Source of the DNA: Flavobacterium tructae
GTDB taxonomy: Bacteria; Bacteroidota; Bacteroidia; Flavobacteriales; Flavobacteriaceae
NCBI RefSeq assembly: GCF_002217475.1
Contig: NZ_MUHH01000021.1
Location: 61,175 to 125,174 of the forward strand
DNA length: 64,000 nt
Direction of reading: 5' to 3'
Shown piece after piece: positions 16,998 to 26,800 of this stretch; position 1 is the stretch's first letter, and every line of letters starts with the position of its first letter. Under the pieces are notes generated by a model. It had not been told where the DNA came from and did not search any database. It was given only the letters and a program-made list of their open reading frames with translations. Position numbers and translations under genes: made by a program.

Positions 16998-18650
16998 TTA
17001 AAAGATTTCTGCAAGTTCAGAAATGTTTGTTTTTTCTAATTTACCATACTCCATTTTAAGTAAAGTATCTGCAGTATTGTAATATTTATCATCATGTGTG
17101 ATGGCAATAATTGTTTTATCCTCGTCTCTAACTAGCGTAGTGATAATTTCGGTATAGAACTTATGTCTAAAATATGGATCCTGATCTGCTGCCCACTCAT
17201 CTAACACAATGATAGGTCGATCTTCTAAAAGTGTATTGATTAAAGCAATTCGTTTGCGTTGTCCTGTCGACAGGTGAGTGGTCGAAAAATAGCCGTCTTT
17301 GATGTGTACTTTTCCTTCTAATTCAAACAATTTCAGGTATTTATTTATTTTATCATAATCAACATTCGTTATTCCGTAGAACTCATCAAACAAATAAAAA
17401 TCGCTAAAAACAGGCGCAAAAAGATTCTTTATTTTTTCTATTTCTTTTAGCGGAACTAATTCCCCGTCGATATAAGCTTCTCCATTATCCAAATCATACA
17501 AGTTTAAGACTGTATTAATAAAGGTAGTTTTACCCTCCCCGTTACCTCCATACACAAAAACAATTTCATTTCTTTTGATGTCAAAGTTAATCGGCCCGAC
17601 TGAGAATTGATTTTCTCCAAAAGAAAAGGCATAGTTTCGTATTTTTAAATTTGAAAAATCTTTGTATTCTTCTTTATCATCAACCTCTTTCAATTTTTCA
17701 AGTTCGGTAAGTTCTTTTTTCAATTTTTCCATTTTTTTAAGAGATACTAATGCTCTGTTCATTACTGGGATAATCGACATTACACTTACAATAGGCCCCA
17801 TTAAATACAATAAAACAAAAATGAAGTTTATTTTGATTGCTGTAGGCGTTTGAAAAACTGGTCCTGCAAACACCAGAATAAATGTAATAAGGCTATAAAA
17901 TAATAACTGACTTATAATCTCACTATTTAGATATTTTAAAAGTGCCGTAACATATTTATCTTCTCCGATTGCGGCAATTTTCATTACTTTCTTATCGTAA
18001 ATCTGGGTTCCTTTGTCGCTATTGATGTTAATTTCTTTGGCTCCGTTCAGAATGCTGTTAAAAATTCCAATAAATACTTTTTCTAATTCTCTTACTTCTT
18101 TTATTTGTACGTTACTGGTTTTTGCCCTAACTGCATATATGATTACTCCTACTGTTATGACTGCCAGACTAACTGCGAATAATTTCAAGGACAAAAATGC
18201 CATATATACCAAACAGGCCAGTATAAGAATGATCGAAGAAAAAAAAGTAATAACCATTAAAGAGGCATTTGAAATGTGATTTACATCAGTCGACAATGTG
18301 GTATATACCTCCTCTTTGTATTCCTGAAGTTTTCTGTATGGAGCTCTCAGAATTAATTTTATTACATCTTTTCTAACGTCCCAGTATATTTTTTGGGACA
18401 ATCGAATAATACCTTCCGACAGCCATCTGCGCGAAACAAAAAAAACTAGAATAGTTCCTGCAAAAAGATATAGATAATTTTGCATGGATACTGTTTCGTT
18501 TGAGGCGATGGAACTGCTTATAATTTTATTAATTATTGTTATAAATGCAAACCCTGACAATCCTGAAACTATTGCCAGTAAAGAATATCCAATTAAGGGC
18601 CTTAAAGGTATAAGTTTATTGTCGCTAATTTTTGATATATTATTTTTCAT
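16998..18650 (-). CDS. Cyclic-peptide-type ABC exporter (SyrD/PvdE-like)
   Basis: A 550-residue half-size ABC transporter: six membrane helices in the first 300 residues and an ATPase domain with Walker A GGNGEGKTT, signature LSTGQRKR, Walker B PIIVLDEWAADQDP and H-loop ITHDD. The DEWAADQDP form and overall length fit the cyclic peptide transporter group that includes SyrD and PvdE. It probably moves the NRPS product or an acylated precursor from cytoplasm to periplasm. It lies between the type II thioesterase and the periplasmic acylase, matching a route of synthesis, export and maturation. Confidence 0.92.
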   Translation of the reverse strand: MKNNISKISDNKLIPLRPLIGYSLLAIVSGLSGFAFITIINKIISSSIASNETVSMQNYLYLFAGTILVFFVSRRWLSEGIIRLSQKIYWDVRKDVIKLILRAPYRKLQEYKEEVYTTLSTDVNHISNASLMVITFFSSIILILACLVYMAFLSLKLFAVSLAVITVGVIIYAVRAKTSNVQIKEVRELEKVFIGIFNSILNGAKEININSDKGTQIYDKKVMKIAAIGEDKYVTALLKYLNSEIISQLLFYSLITFILVFAGPVFQTPTAIKINFIFVLLYLMGPIVSVMSIIPVMNRALVSLKKMEKLKKELTELEKLKEVDDKEEYKDFSNLKIRNYAFSFGENQFSVGPINFDIKRNEIVFVYGGNGEGKTTFINTVLNLYDLDNGEAYIDGELVPLKEIEKIKNLFAPVFSDFYLFDEFYGITNVDYDKINKYLKLFELEGKVHIKDGYFSTTHLSTGQRKRIALINTLLEDRPIIVLDEWAADQDPYFRHKFYTEIITTLVRDEDKTIIAITHDDKYYNTADTLLKMEYGKLEKTNISELAEIF

Positions 18651-18819
18651 ATCTTTTTTTAATAAAATTGCAAATAGTCCCCGGCCCCACTACGCAGGAG
18701 TTTCTATTTTACTGATTTAGTTTCGGGTGGGATAATTGTGCTTTTGATAAAGCCTGACTATATATTCTCGCTAAAGACTATAAGTACAGGCTTATCTAAT
18801 CGCTTTTACCTGGCTTCTG

Positions 18820-19542
18820 TTATGCACACACTGCTGAATAAGCAGCACATTCACTAATAATTTTTGCCAATGTTTTTACCTGCTTGTGAATAAAGAAATG
18901 ATTTCCGGGCAGTACCTGATAGTCAAATTTTCCACTGGTATATAGTTCCCAGTTCTGAATGTCTTTGACCGTTTCTTCCTGATCTCCCATCACGGCAAAA
19001 ATTGGAGTGTTAATTACAAGACCTACTTCAGAAAGTTTGTTTTTTTCTAAAATTTCAAAATCGGCTCTCATGATAGGACTGAAATAATTGTAGAGATCTT
19101 CATCTTCAAGTATTTCCTCCGGAACTCCTCCCAGAGATCTCAATTCTTCTTTAAATTCAGAATCACCTAAGGAGTGTCTCACTTTATCATTATAAGAAGC
19201 ACCTGGCCCCGGATTACCTGAAACAATTAATATATGGGGCGGGTCCAGTTGTTCTTCCATTTTTTTTGCAACTGACAATCCTAAAGTTGCTCCCATACTA
19301 TGACCATAGATGATATAGGGTTGGTTACTATTTCTCAATCTTTTAATTTGAGACACGTAATCATCTACAGCATCTGTCTTTTTATGAAAATGTCTTTCGA
19401 GATTTCTTTTTCCTCTGCCCGGAAGTTCTAAGGCATGATACTCAAAACTATTCTGAATATAATTCTTTAGGAAATCAAAAGAGTAGCAACTTCCTCCTGC
19501 AAAATGCAATAAAAATATCTGTGTTTTTTGATTTGAATACAT
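18820..19542 (-). CDS. Type II thioesterase (proofreading hydrolase)
   Basis: A 240-residue stand-alone alpha/beta hydrolase of the NRPS/PKS type II thioesterase family. Motifs: FLLHFAGGSCYSF at the start, LPGRGKR, the nucleophile elbow YGHSMGATLG and a C-terminal PGNHFFIHK with the catalytic His. These enzymes normally remove stalled or wrong acyl groups from carrier domains. No thioesterase domain ends the assembly line, so a role in final release is possible, but the sequence looks like the proofreading type. Confidence 0.92.
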   Translation of the reverse strand: MYSNQKTQIFLLHFAGGSCYSFDFLKNYIQNSFEYHALELPGRGKRNLERHFHKKTDAVDDYVSQIKRLRNSNQPYIIYGHSMGATLGLSVAKKMEEQLDPPHILIVSGNPGPGASYNDKVRHSLGDSEFKEELRSLGGVPEEILEDEDLYNYFSPIMRADFEILEKNKLSEVGLVINTPIFAVMGDQEETVKDIQNWELYTSGKFDYQVLPGNHFFIHKQVKTLAKIISECAAYSAVCA

Positions 19543-19579
19543 AGCTTGTTTTTTTTAAGGATATAACTTTATAAGAGCG

Positions 19580-21955
19580 CTATTCTCTATTACTTTTTTG
19601 CTCTTTTCTGTTTTTCCCTTTATTGAATTTGTAATTGAAATTGAGATTCCATCGAGCCGCATTAAAATTGGTCATTTGGTTTACAACAAAGTTGCTCCCA
19701 ATGGTTGTATCTCTTATTTTTCTGGTATTAAAAATATTATTTACACCCAACGTTAATGTTGCATTATTTTTAAATAACGATTTTCCCAATGCCATACTCA
19801 AATAATAATAAGATTTAGTATGTGTTTGAGCATCACTTACCGGAGCCTGGTATTCGAATTTACTTTGAAACGTAAGACTTTGAGGAAGCTTAATCTGACT
19901 TATTAAGGTGGCAGTCCAGGTTTCATTAGAATAATCCAGATTTGTTGTTCCTGCATTTCCCTTTTGGTCAAAACTATAGGCATTAAGAACTGCGTTCAAA
20001 GACAACCATTTTTCTGGAGTATATTGTGCTGAAAGTTCCACTCCAAATCGCGACTCTGAATCAAGATTTATTAAAACTGTTTCAAAAATATCATCCTCAT
20101 TTTGTGAAGTGAAATATTGAAAATTATTTCTGGTTTTGGAGTAATACACTGATGGATTAAGTACCCATTTTTTCGTTTTACTTAAAAGACTCAACTCTAT
20201 ACCATCGGTTAAAGAAGGCCTTAGCTTAATGTTTCCAAAAATACGCGAATTAAAATCCTGAAGTTCAGGAAAAGGATTTAACTGTAACAGATTAGGCCTG
20301 TTGATGCGCTGACTGTAATTTAAATGGAAAGTCGATTTTTCTGAAAAGGCATAACTTAAATTTACAGACGGAAACAATCTCGTATAAGTACTATCGGTTA
20401 AAATACCTCTTGTATTTTGATCTTTAATTTCAATACTGGTGTACTCCGTTCTTAGTCCTAACTGATAACTGAATTTGTTTATCTTATCTCCATATTGAGC
20501 GTATGCTCCTAAGATCTGCTCTCTGTAGTCTAACCCATTATTGAAACCATCTATTGGCTGTAGTGTTCCGTTAACTTCCTCATCAGCTGCAAAGTCCGTA
20601 GAGATTAATCGATGTTCTACTTTTACTCCAACTTCTAAATTTGCGGTCTCACTTAAAGGAGTAACAAAATCAGACTGGATTACGATATCGTCATTACCTC
20701 TGTTGGATTTTGTGTCAATGACAGAGTAGTCTCCGTTATCTGGTGTAATGGTTCTTCGTTGAATGTTAAAATCCTTTGTGCTATTCCAAAAATCATATTG
20801 ACCGTCTATGGTAAATTTCTTACCCGGTTTTTTAAAAGTTCTGGTATAGTTAAACTCCAACTGATTGTAACTTCTTCTTTCTTCTGAATCGGCGATAGTT
20901 CTGATGTGTGAATTACTAACTCCGTCTCCTGAAAGATAATAGTTAAAAGTATTGATATCTTTATCTTTGGTCTGATTACGATAAAATGCTGTTGTAATCG
21001 AATTATTATCATCTATAGCATAATCAAGTCCTAAATACACTAATGCTCCATCATCATGTCGGTCCTGATCTTCGCGCTGGCTTAAAAAAAGATTCTTTCC
21101 ATCTGATGTCGTTACCTGATCTCTGGTGTTAAGCCCTACATAATCGGAATAACGGACTCCAAAATTGGAGAACAAATTAAATTTTCCTTTTTTATAATTA
21201 AGGCTTCCCAATATTCTGTGATCGGCTGGTATTCCTGTTGAAAGCGTCATACTCCCACTCAGATCCTGTTTGTTATTCTTTTTTAGAACAATATTGATAA
21301 TTCCGGCTGACCCGGCTGCATCATAACGTGATGAAGGATTGGTAATCAGTTCGATCGATTTTATGGATTCTGCCGGAATTTGTTCCAAACCCTGAATCGA
21401 TGTTAGTCCCGATTTTCTTCCGTTAATAAGTATTAGAACATTACTGTTGCCTCTTAAACTTACTGCACCCGAAGGATCAACTCTTACAGAGGGTACGTTG
21501 TCCAGCACCTGTGTTGCAGATCCTCCCTTTGAAATCAGATCTTTACCTACATCAAATACTTTTTTATCCAGTTTTAATGCCAACTGAGAAGTTTCAGCCG
21601 TAACAACAACTTCGTTCAGAGAGGTTACATTCGATTTCAACTTAATGATTCCAAGATTAATATGGGATTTAGAACCATCTACGTCTAATTCTATTGTGGT
21701 GCTTTCAAAACTTAAAAACTGAAACTCAACGTTGTATTTCCCTGTTTTAATCCCTTCAATTTTAAACTCTCCTTTATCATTGGTAATTACCGTTTCTACC
21801 ATCAATGCGTTCTGCTTTACGATAACTGAAGCGTAGGCCAGCTTTTCATTAGGATCCTCTCCTGTTAGTATTCCTGATACTTGGGTCAAAGATTGCGCAG
21901 ATACAGAAGACATACATAACAATACTAGTGCATATATGAATATTGATTTTATCAT
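19580..21955 (-). CDS. Outer membrane beta-barrel receptor, TonB-dependent type
   Basis: A 791-residue outer membrane protein: signal peptide (MIKSIFIYALVLLCMSSVSAQ), an N-terminal carboxypeptidase-regulatory-like domain (ASVIVKQNALMVETVITNDKGEFKI), a plug (VLDNVPSVRVDPSGAVSLRGN, YDAAGSAGIINIVLKK), then a long beta-barrel ending in NLNFNYKFNKGKNRKEQK. It resembles the outer membrane beta-barrel family related to TonB-dependent receptors of Bacteroidota. Inside this operon it is a candidate for uptake or secretion of the peptide product; with predicted hydroxy-Asp residues a metallophore receptor is conceivable. A self-protection role is an alternative. Confidence 0.88.
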   Translation of the reverse strand: MIKSIFIYALVLLCMSSVSAQSLTQVSGILTGEDPNEKLAYASVIVKQNALMVETVITNDKGEFKIEGIKTGKYNVEFQFLSFESTTIELDVDGSKSHINLGIIKLKSNVTSLNEVVVTAETSQLALKLDKKVFDVGKDLISKGGSATQVLDNVPSVRVDPSGAVSLRGNSNVLILINGRKSGLTSIQGLEQIPAESIKSIELITNPSSRYDAAGSAGIINIVLKKNNKQDLSGSMTLSTGIPADHRILGSLNYKKGKFNLFSNFGVRYSDYVGLNTRDQVTTSDGKNLFLSQREDQDRHDDGALVYLGLDYAIDDNNSITTAFYRNQTKDKDINTFNYYLSGDGVSNSHIRTIADSEERRSYNQLEFNYTRTFKKPGKKFTIDGQYDFWNSTKDFNIQRRTITPDNGDYSVIDTKSNRGNDDIVIQSDFVTPLSETANLEVGVKVEHRLISTDFAADEEVNGTLQPIDGFNNGLDYREQILGAYAQYGDKINKFSYQLGLRTEYTSIEIKDQNTRGILTDSTYTRLFPSVNLSYAFSEKSTFHLNYSQRINRPNLLQLNPFPELQDFNSRIFGNIKLRPSLTDGIELSLLSKTKKWVLNPSVYYSKTRNNFQYFTSQNEDDIFETVLINLDSESRFGVELSAQYTPEKWLSLNAVLNAYSFDQKGNAGTTNLDYSNETWTATLISQIKLPQSLTFQSKFEYQAPVSDAQTHTKSYYYLSMALGKSLFKNNATLTLGVNNIFNTRKIRDTTIGSNFVVNQMTNFNAARWNLNFNYKFNKGKNRKEQKSNRE

Positions 21956-22013
21956 GATATTAATTATTATTTGGTTTGTTGCTATAAGAGCTTTTATTAA
22001 ACTTTCCTGATTT

Positions 22014-23639
22014 TTAACTCAGGACAAGATCATTTTTGTATTCGATAATTTTCTCTCCATAAAGTCTTTCCGGATCTATATCATTGGCAAGACAGTATTC
22101 TAACAGTTTGTTTGACTCTACAATTGGAATAGATTCATCTGTGTATTTGATTGAACTGATGTACTTAAGCCAAGGCTCCATTCCCATTGCATATACAAAT
22201 ACTTCGCTAGGTTTAAAAACATCTACCATTGCTTTAGCCTGCTCGAAATTACATCCGGCCAATCGTCTGGATTCGTCTTTATCTCGTGCTAAAGTTTCCG
22301 GCATCAGAGGGCCATATAACCAGGATAATGGCGCTCCTTCGCATTCCATTCCTAAGAAAATAACATTTATGTCTCCCATTACCTTGTGAATACGCTCGTA
22401 TAGTTTTGGAGATACGTTGCAGGAATCTGCCGCAAACAATATTTTTAATCCGTCTTTATAGGCAACGTGATGGCACAATTTACTTCTTACATCCAAATCA
22501 CAATGTTCTCCCACAAATGGCAATCCTGTAATAGAACAATCGTCAAAATGAATGGTTTCCATTTCTCCCAGCTCTATAATATTTTTGAATCCTATTCTTT
22601 CAAACATTAATTTCAGGTTTGGATCCTGAAGAAAACCTCCGTTGCTTTTTGGAACTATGATGTTTTTGATCTTACGTCGAAGCCTCAGCAAGGTTTCGAA
22701 AAGAATATGATCCTGATGATTGTGTGTTACCAATACATAATCGATAGATTCCGGCAAATCATCATAAGAATAACGTGATATATCCGATTCATAACCGTAA
22801 CTTACTAAAGGGTCCGCAAGGATTGTTGTACTTTTGGTTTCGGTAAGAATACAGGCATGTCCAAAATATCTTGTTAGAACACCGTCTCCGCTATAACGCT
22901 CGTATTTTTTAGATTTTTCTTTTGTGAAAAACGATTTAAACAAAGGAAGGTCTTCTACCTCAACTTCAAATATTCTGGCGATTTCTCCAAACGTTTTTGG
23001 GTGGTCTTCCATTTCAAAAAGCTGATCTATTTTCTCGCTTTTCAAAGGCAAGTTTACTCTTAAAATATCCTCTCCCGGCAATTTTGGTGTGCTTAGTACA
23101 AATGATCTTGAATCATCGTCATGTACTAAAAATAAATTGAAACTTTGAAGCGACTCATTGTAAAACTCTGTTTCATACAATAAGGATTCAAAAAAGCGAA
23201 ATGACGGATTGTTATTGATATCATATACCAATTCTACAAGACCTTGCAAACTCTCCGGTATTTTATTGTACAATTCTGTAAGTGCATATCCTTTTGCCTC
23301 TTTTTTAAGCATATCGTTAAGAGCGAATACATCTTCTCTTAATTTCAGAAGATCTGCACATTGTTCTTTGGTGTTATCAATAAGTCCTTTGATTTCATCT
23401 ACTCTTTTTCCATCATAATCGATGAAAGGTCCGCCTAACATTTTAGGGGTTTTAACTGCCGCCGCGTGAATCATCGGATTCTGAACATAAGAAGTCATAA
23501 TTTTCAAATGTCTGTCCTTAATGTTCATTGCTGCCGTAGCCGGTGATATTAAGTGAGGCCATGCATACCAGTTGTCTACTAAAGGTTCGATAGCTAAATT
23601 TCTTTTAATGTATACTAAATCATCATTTTGGATTTCCAT
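22014..23639 (-). CDS. CmlA-like di-metal beta-hydroxylase of NRPS-bound amino acids
   Basis: A 541-residue protein matching the CmlA family, non-heme di-iron oxygenases that beta-hydroxylate aminoacyl groups held on NRPS carrier domains. The N-terminal domain has the typical LAIEPLVDNWYAWPHLISPA region and MLGGPFIDYDGKRVDEIKGL. The C-terminal metallo-beta-lactamase fold carries the metal site THNHQDHI (HxHxDH), followed by GLPFVGEHCDLD and LFAADSCNVSP. The target module is not given by the sequence; an aromatic residue or Asp are candidates, since CmlA itself acts on a Phe-like residue. It follows the last NRPS gene with a 173-base gap. Confidence 0.88.
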   Translation of the reverse strand: MEIQNDDLVYIKRNLAIEPLVDNWYAWPHLISPATAAMNIKDRHLKIMTSYVQNPMIHAAAVKTPKMLGGPFIDYDGKRVDEIKGLIDNTKEQCADLLKLREDVFALNDMLKKEAKGYALTELYNKIPESLQGLVELVYDINNNPSFRFFESLLYETEFYNESLQSFNLFLVHDDDSRSFVLSTPKLPGEDILRVNLPLKSEKIDQLFEMEDHPKTFGEIARIFEVEVEDLPLFKSFFTKEKSKKYERYSGDGVLTRYFGHACILTETKSTTILADPLVSYGYESDISRYSYDDLPESIDYVLVTHNHQDHILFETLLRLRRKIKNIIVPKSNGGFLQDPNLKLMFERIGFKNIIELGEMETIHFDDCSITGLPFVGEHCDLDVRSKLCHHVAYKDGLKILFAADSCNVSPKLYERIHKVMGDINVIFLGMECEGAPLSWLYGPLMPETLARDKDESRRLAGCNFEQAKAMVDVFKPSEVFVYAMGMEPWLKYISSIKYTDESIPIVESNKLLEYCLANDIDPERLYGEKIIEYKNDLVLS

Positions 23640-23812
23640 TTTTTATAATTTTTAAGTTTTATTTGAATAAATAGTGTTATAATTTCTCAAGAGTCTATTT
23701 TACAAACAGACATAGGTTGTTTTAAGAAGCTCATAAAGTGCAATGCAATATCTTTATTGCTCTTCATAAGTTCTTGTAAAAGAGAAGATTTTGTATTGAT
23801 TTCTGTACTTTC

Positions 23813-26800
23813 CTAAACTAATTCTGCGGAAAGTTCAAGCAGGTAATTTTTAAAGTTAAAGTCTTTTGAAAATGATAAATTATATTTTTCCAATGAACAA
23901 TACATACTCACTTCAATAGCATTCGAATAGGTATTGCAACTTAAGTCTAATCCTTCATTAAAGTCATTTTTAGAATAAGTTGTGTTATTTTCTATTACTG
24001 GAGCCGAAAAACTTTTTTCACTTTCATTAGTAATAAAATTTAAGAGTCCACCTACTTCACTTTTTACCGAAACGTCATAAACACGCTCCACATCTTCACA
24101 GATCACCTCATAAGGAATTTGCTGATGTGCAAGTGCTTCCATGTAAGCGCTGTAAACTTCTCTGACGTATTTATTTTTTGTACTATCCGAAAATTGCAAA
24201 ACCGGTAAAGGCAAAAAGTTATTTACAACTCCCAGCACTTTATGACTCTCCATGTCTTTATCTCCAAATTCTCTCCCTTGTGCTAATATCAACTGTAATG
24301 TTTTATCACTATGTCTATTAAGCATTAACTGATGTAATGCCATAAAAAATGCAGAAGGAGTCAAACCTGTGTTATTTATTATTCTTGAAAAAGTTTTAAA
24401 TGATTCCCCCGTTATCCAGGCCGTTTGCTGTACATAATCTTTTAGTCCAGTTGGTTTATCATCAATTTCATCTTTTGTTACAACATCTTTTAATGTCTCC
24501 AGCCAATATTTTCTATGTTCGTTTGCTTCTGCCGAGTGCAAATATGCTTTTTGCCATGTTGCAAATTCATAATATAAAGTATGATTAACTTCTAAAGGCT
24601 GGTCATTAAAATAAGCTCTAAGGTTTGCTATCAAAATACTATTTGTAAAGGCATCTGTAAGTGCATGATGAATACTTATAAACATATAAGAATTTTGATC
24701 TGACTGATTGTTGGTGTCCTGAATAATAAGTACTTTCACTAATGCTCCTTCAATTACATCAAAAGGTTTTGACAGTAAAGAAGTAAGCTGTTCCTGGTTT
24801 ATTTGTGTATCCTGATAGACTTCTATTTTAACTTCTGAAGAAGGCAACATACGTTGTTTTATCAATTCACCTTGTTTGTAGAATTGAGTTTTTAAAATTG
24901 GAAAAAAATCTATAAAAGGTCTGAATTTTTCCAAGAAATCTTCTTTTGAAGCAAATTTGGGAGCAACTATCGGACCTATAATCCCTTGAGACATTGTTTT
25001 GCCCAGTATAAAATTCTGATTGGGCGTTACTTCAAAATCAGATGCTGTGTTGATCTCAATATGGTCACTATTATGTGCCTGACTCTCACTTAGCAATGTC
25101 AAATGATTTACCATAGTAACTAAGTTGTTCTTGAAGGCACTTGTCAATTCATCTATTGTTGCCTTTTCAAATAATAAAGAAGAATATCCTATGCTTATTT
25201 TAAGTTCACCCAGTGAAATCATTCCTACAAAACTCAGTCCAATATTATTGTAGTTTTCCGGACTTGAATTTCCTCCAATACTCTCAGCTCCATAAGTAAA
25301 TACCAGGTCTTTCTTTGATGAAACATCGTATCCAAAATCTCCCAAATAATTATATTCCAAATCAAAAGTCGTACTCAAATCTACATCCTCATTTAAAAAA
25401 TGTAATGTACTATATCCTATTCCTTTGTTTGGAATTTTTGACAAGTCTGCCTTTACTTTTAATAAATTTTCAAGAGCCTCATCTTTGGACACATTCAATA
25501 CAAAAGGATAAAACGATGTGAAATATCCAACAGTACGACTTATATCGACAGTATCTATGATTTCTTCTCTTCCATGGCCTTCCATTTGTATGGTTACCCG
25601 ATCTCTATGCAATGTCTCTTTAATAGCAAGTCCCAAACAGGTCAGAATTACATCATCTATCTGAGTATTATATAAGATGTGCGCTGAAGTTTGTAAAAGC
25701 GTTGTGGTCTCTTTGTCTAGAAACATAGTAGCTTTACTGTCACAATTTAGTTTGTACGCTTCATTTTCTTCTATTGCATTTAACGGAATAACACGTTGTG
25801 AACAAACCTCCTGCCAGTACGAAAGTTCTTCTGTTGTTTTTAAATCCTGTGCGTAGGCTTTCAGTTCTTTTGCCCAGGCTTGGTACGAGGTAGTTTTATA
25901 GGGAAGCTTATACTCATTCCCTTCTCTATTATTCGCATACAAATCGGCAAAGTCTTGCAACAAAATTCTCCAGGAAACCCCGTCCACGACTAAATGGTGG
26001 ATGATAAAAGCGATACGATCACCATCTTTTAATCTAAAATGGCCAATTCTTACTAAAGGTCCTTTAGCTATCTCAAAAGAAGATTGTAATGCTATTCCGG
26101 CATTTCTAATAGTCGTCAAATAATCTTCGTCTTCCCTTAAATCATAAAAATGTATGGTATAACTTTCTTCCGTACTGCTTTTATTATATTGCTTTCTGGT
26201 ATTATTCTCAACCGGAAAAACCATTCTAAGTACATCATGATGTTGTACCAGCTGATCGATAGACGTTTTTAAAACCTTTGGATCGACCTCATCTTCTGTT
26301 CGAAGTAAAACAGTATGATTATAATACTCCGGTTCATTAAATATTTTGTCCTTCACTTTACTAAAGAAGAATTCCTGAATAGGTGTCAAAACCACTTCTC
26401 CTGTTACTTCTGACTGATCGAGGATCTGATCATTTTTTTGCATTAGAGGCACAAGGTCTTCCAGTCTGGGATTTGATATGATATCACCTGCCTTAAGTAC
26501 AAATCCATGTTGTTTGAGTTTTGAAACAATTTGTATTGATTTTATTGAGTCCCCTCCAATACTAAAAAAATTATCTTTAATACCTATTCCTTCTTTCTTC
26601 AATACTTCTTCCCAAACACTTACCAGTAGTTTTTCTTCTAAAGTTGTTGCAGCCACAAATACATGATTGTCTTCTATTACGGTACCATTCTGTAATTTGT
26701 ATAATGCTTTTTTATCAATTTTTCCGTTAATTGTGAGTGGCATTTGTTCCAACTGCACATATTTTTGCGGAAGCATATATTCAGGAAGAATTTTAGAAAG

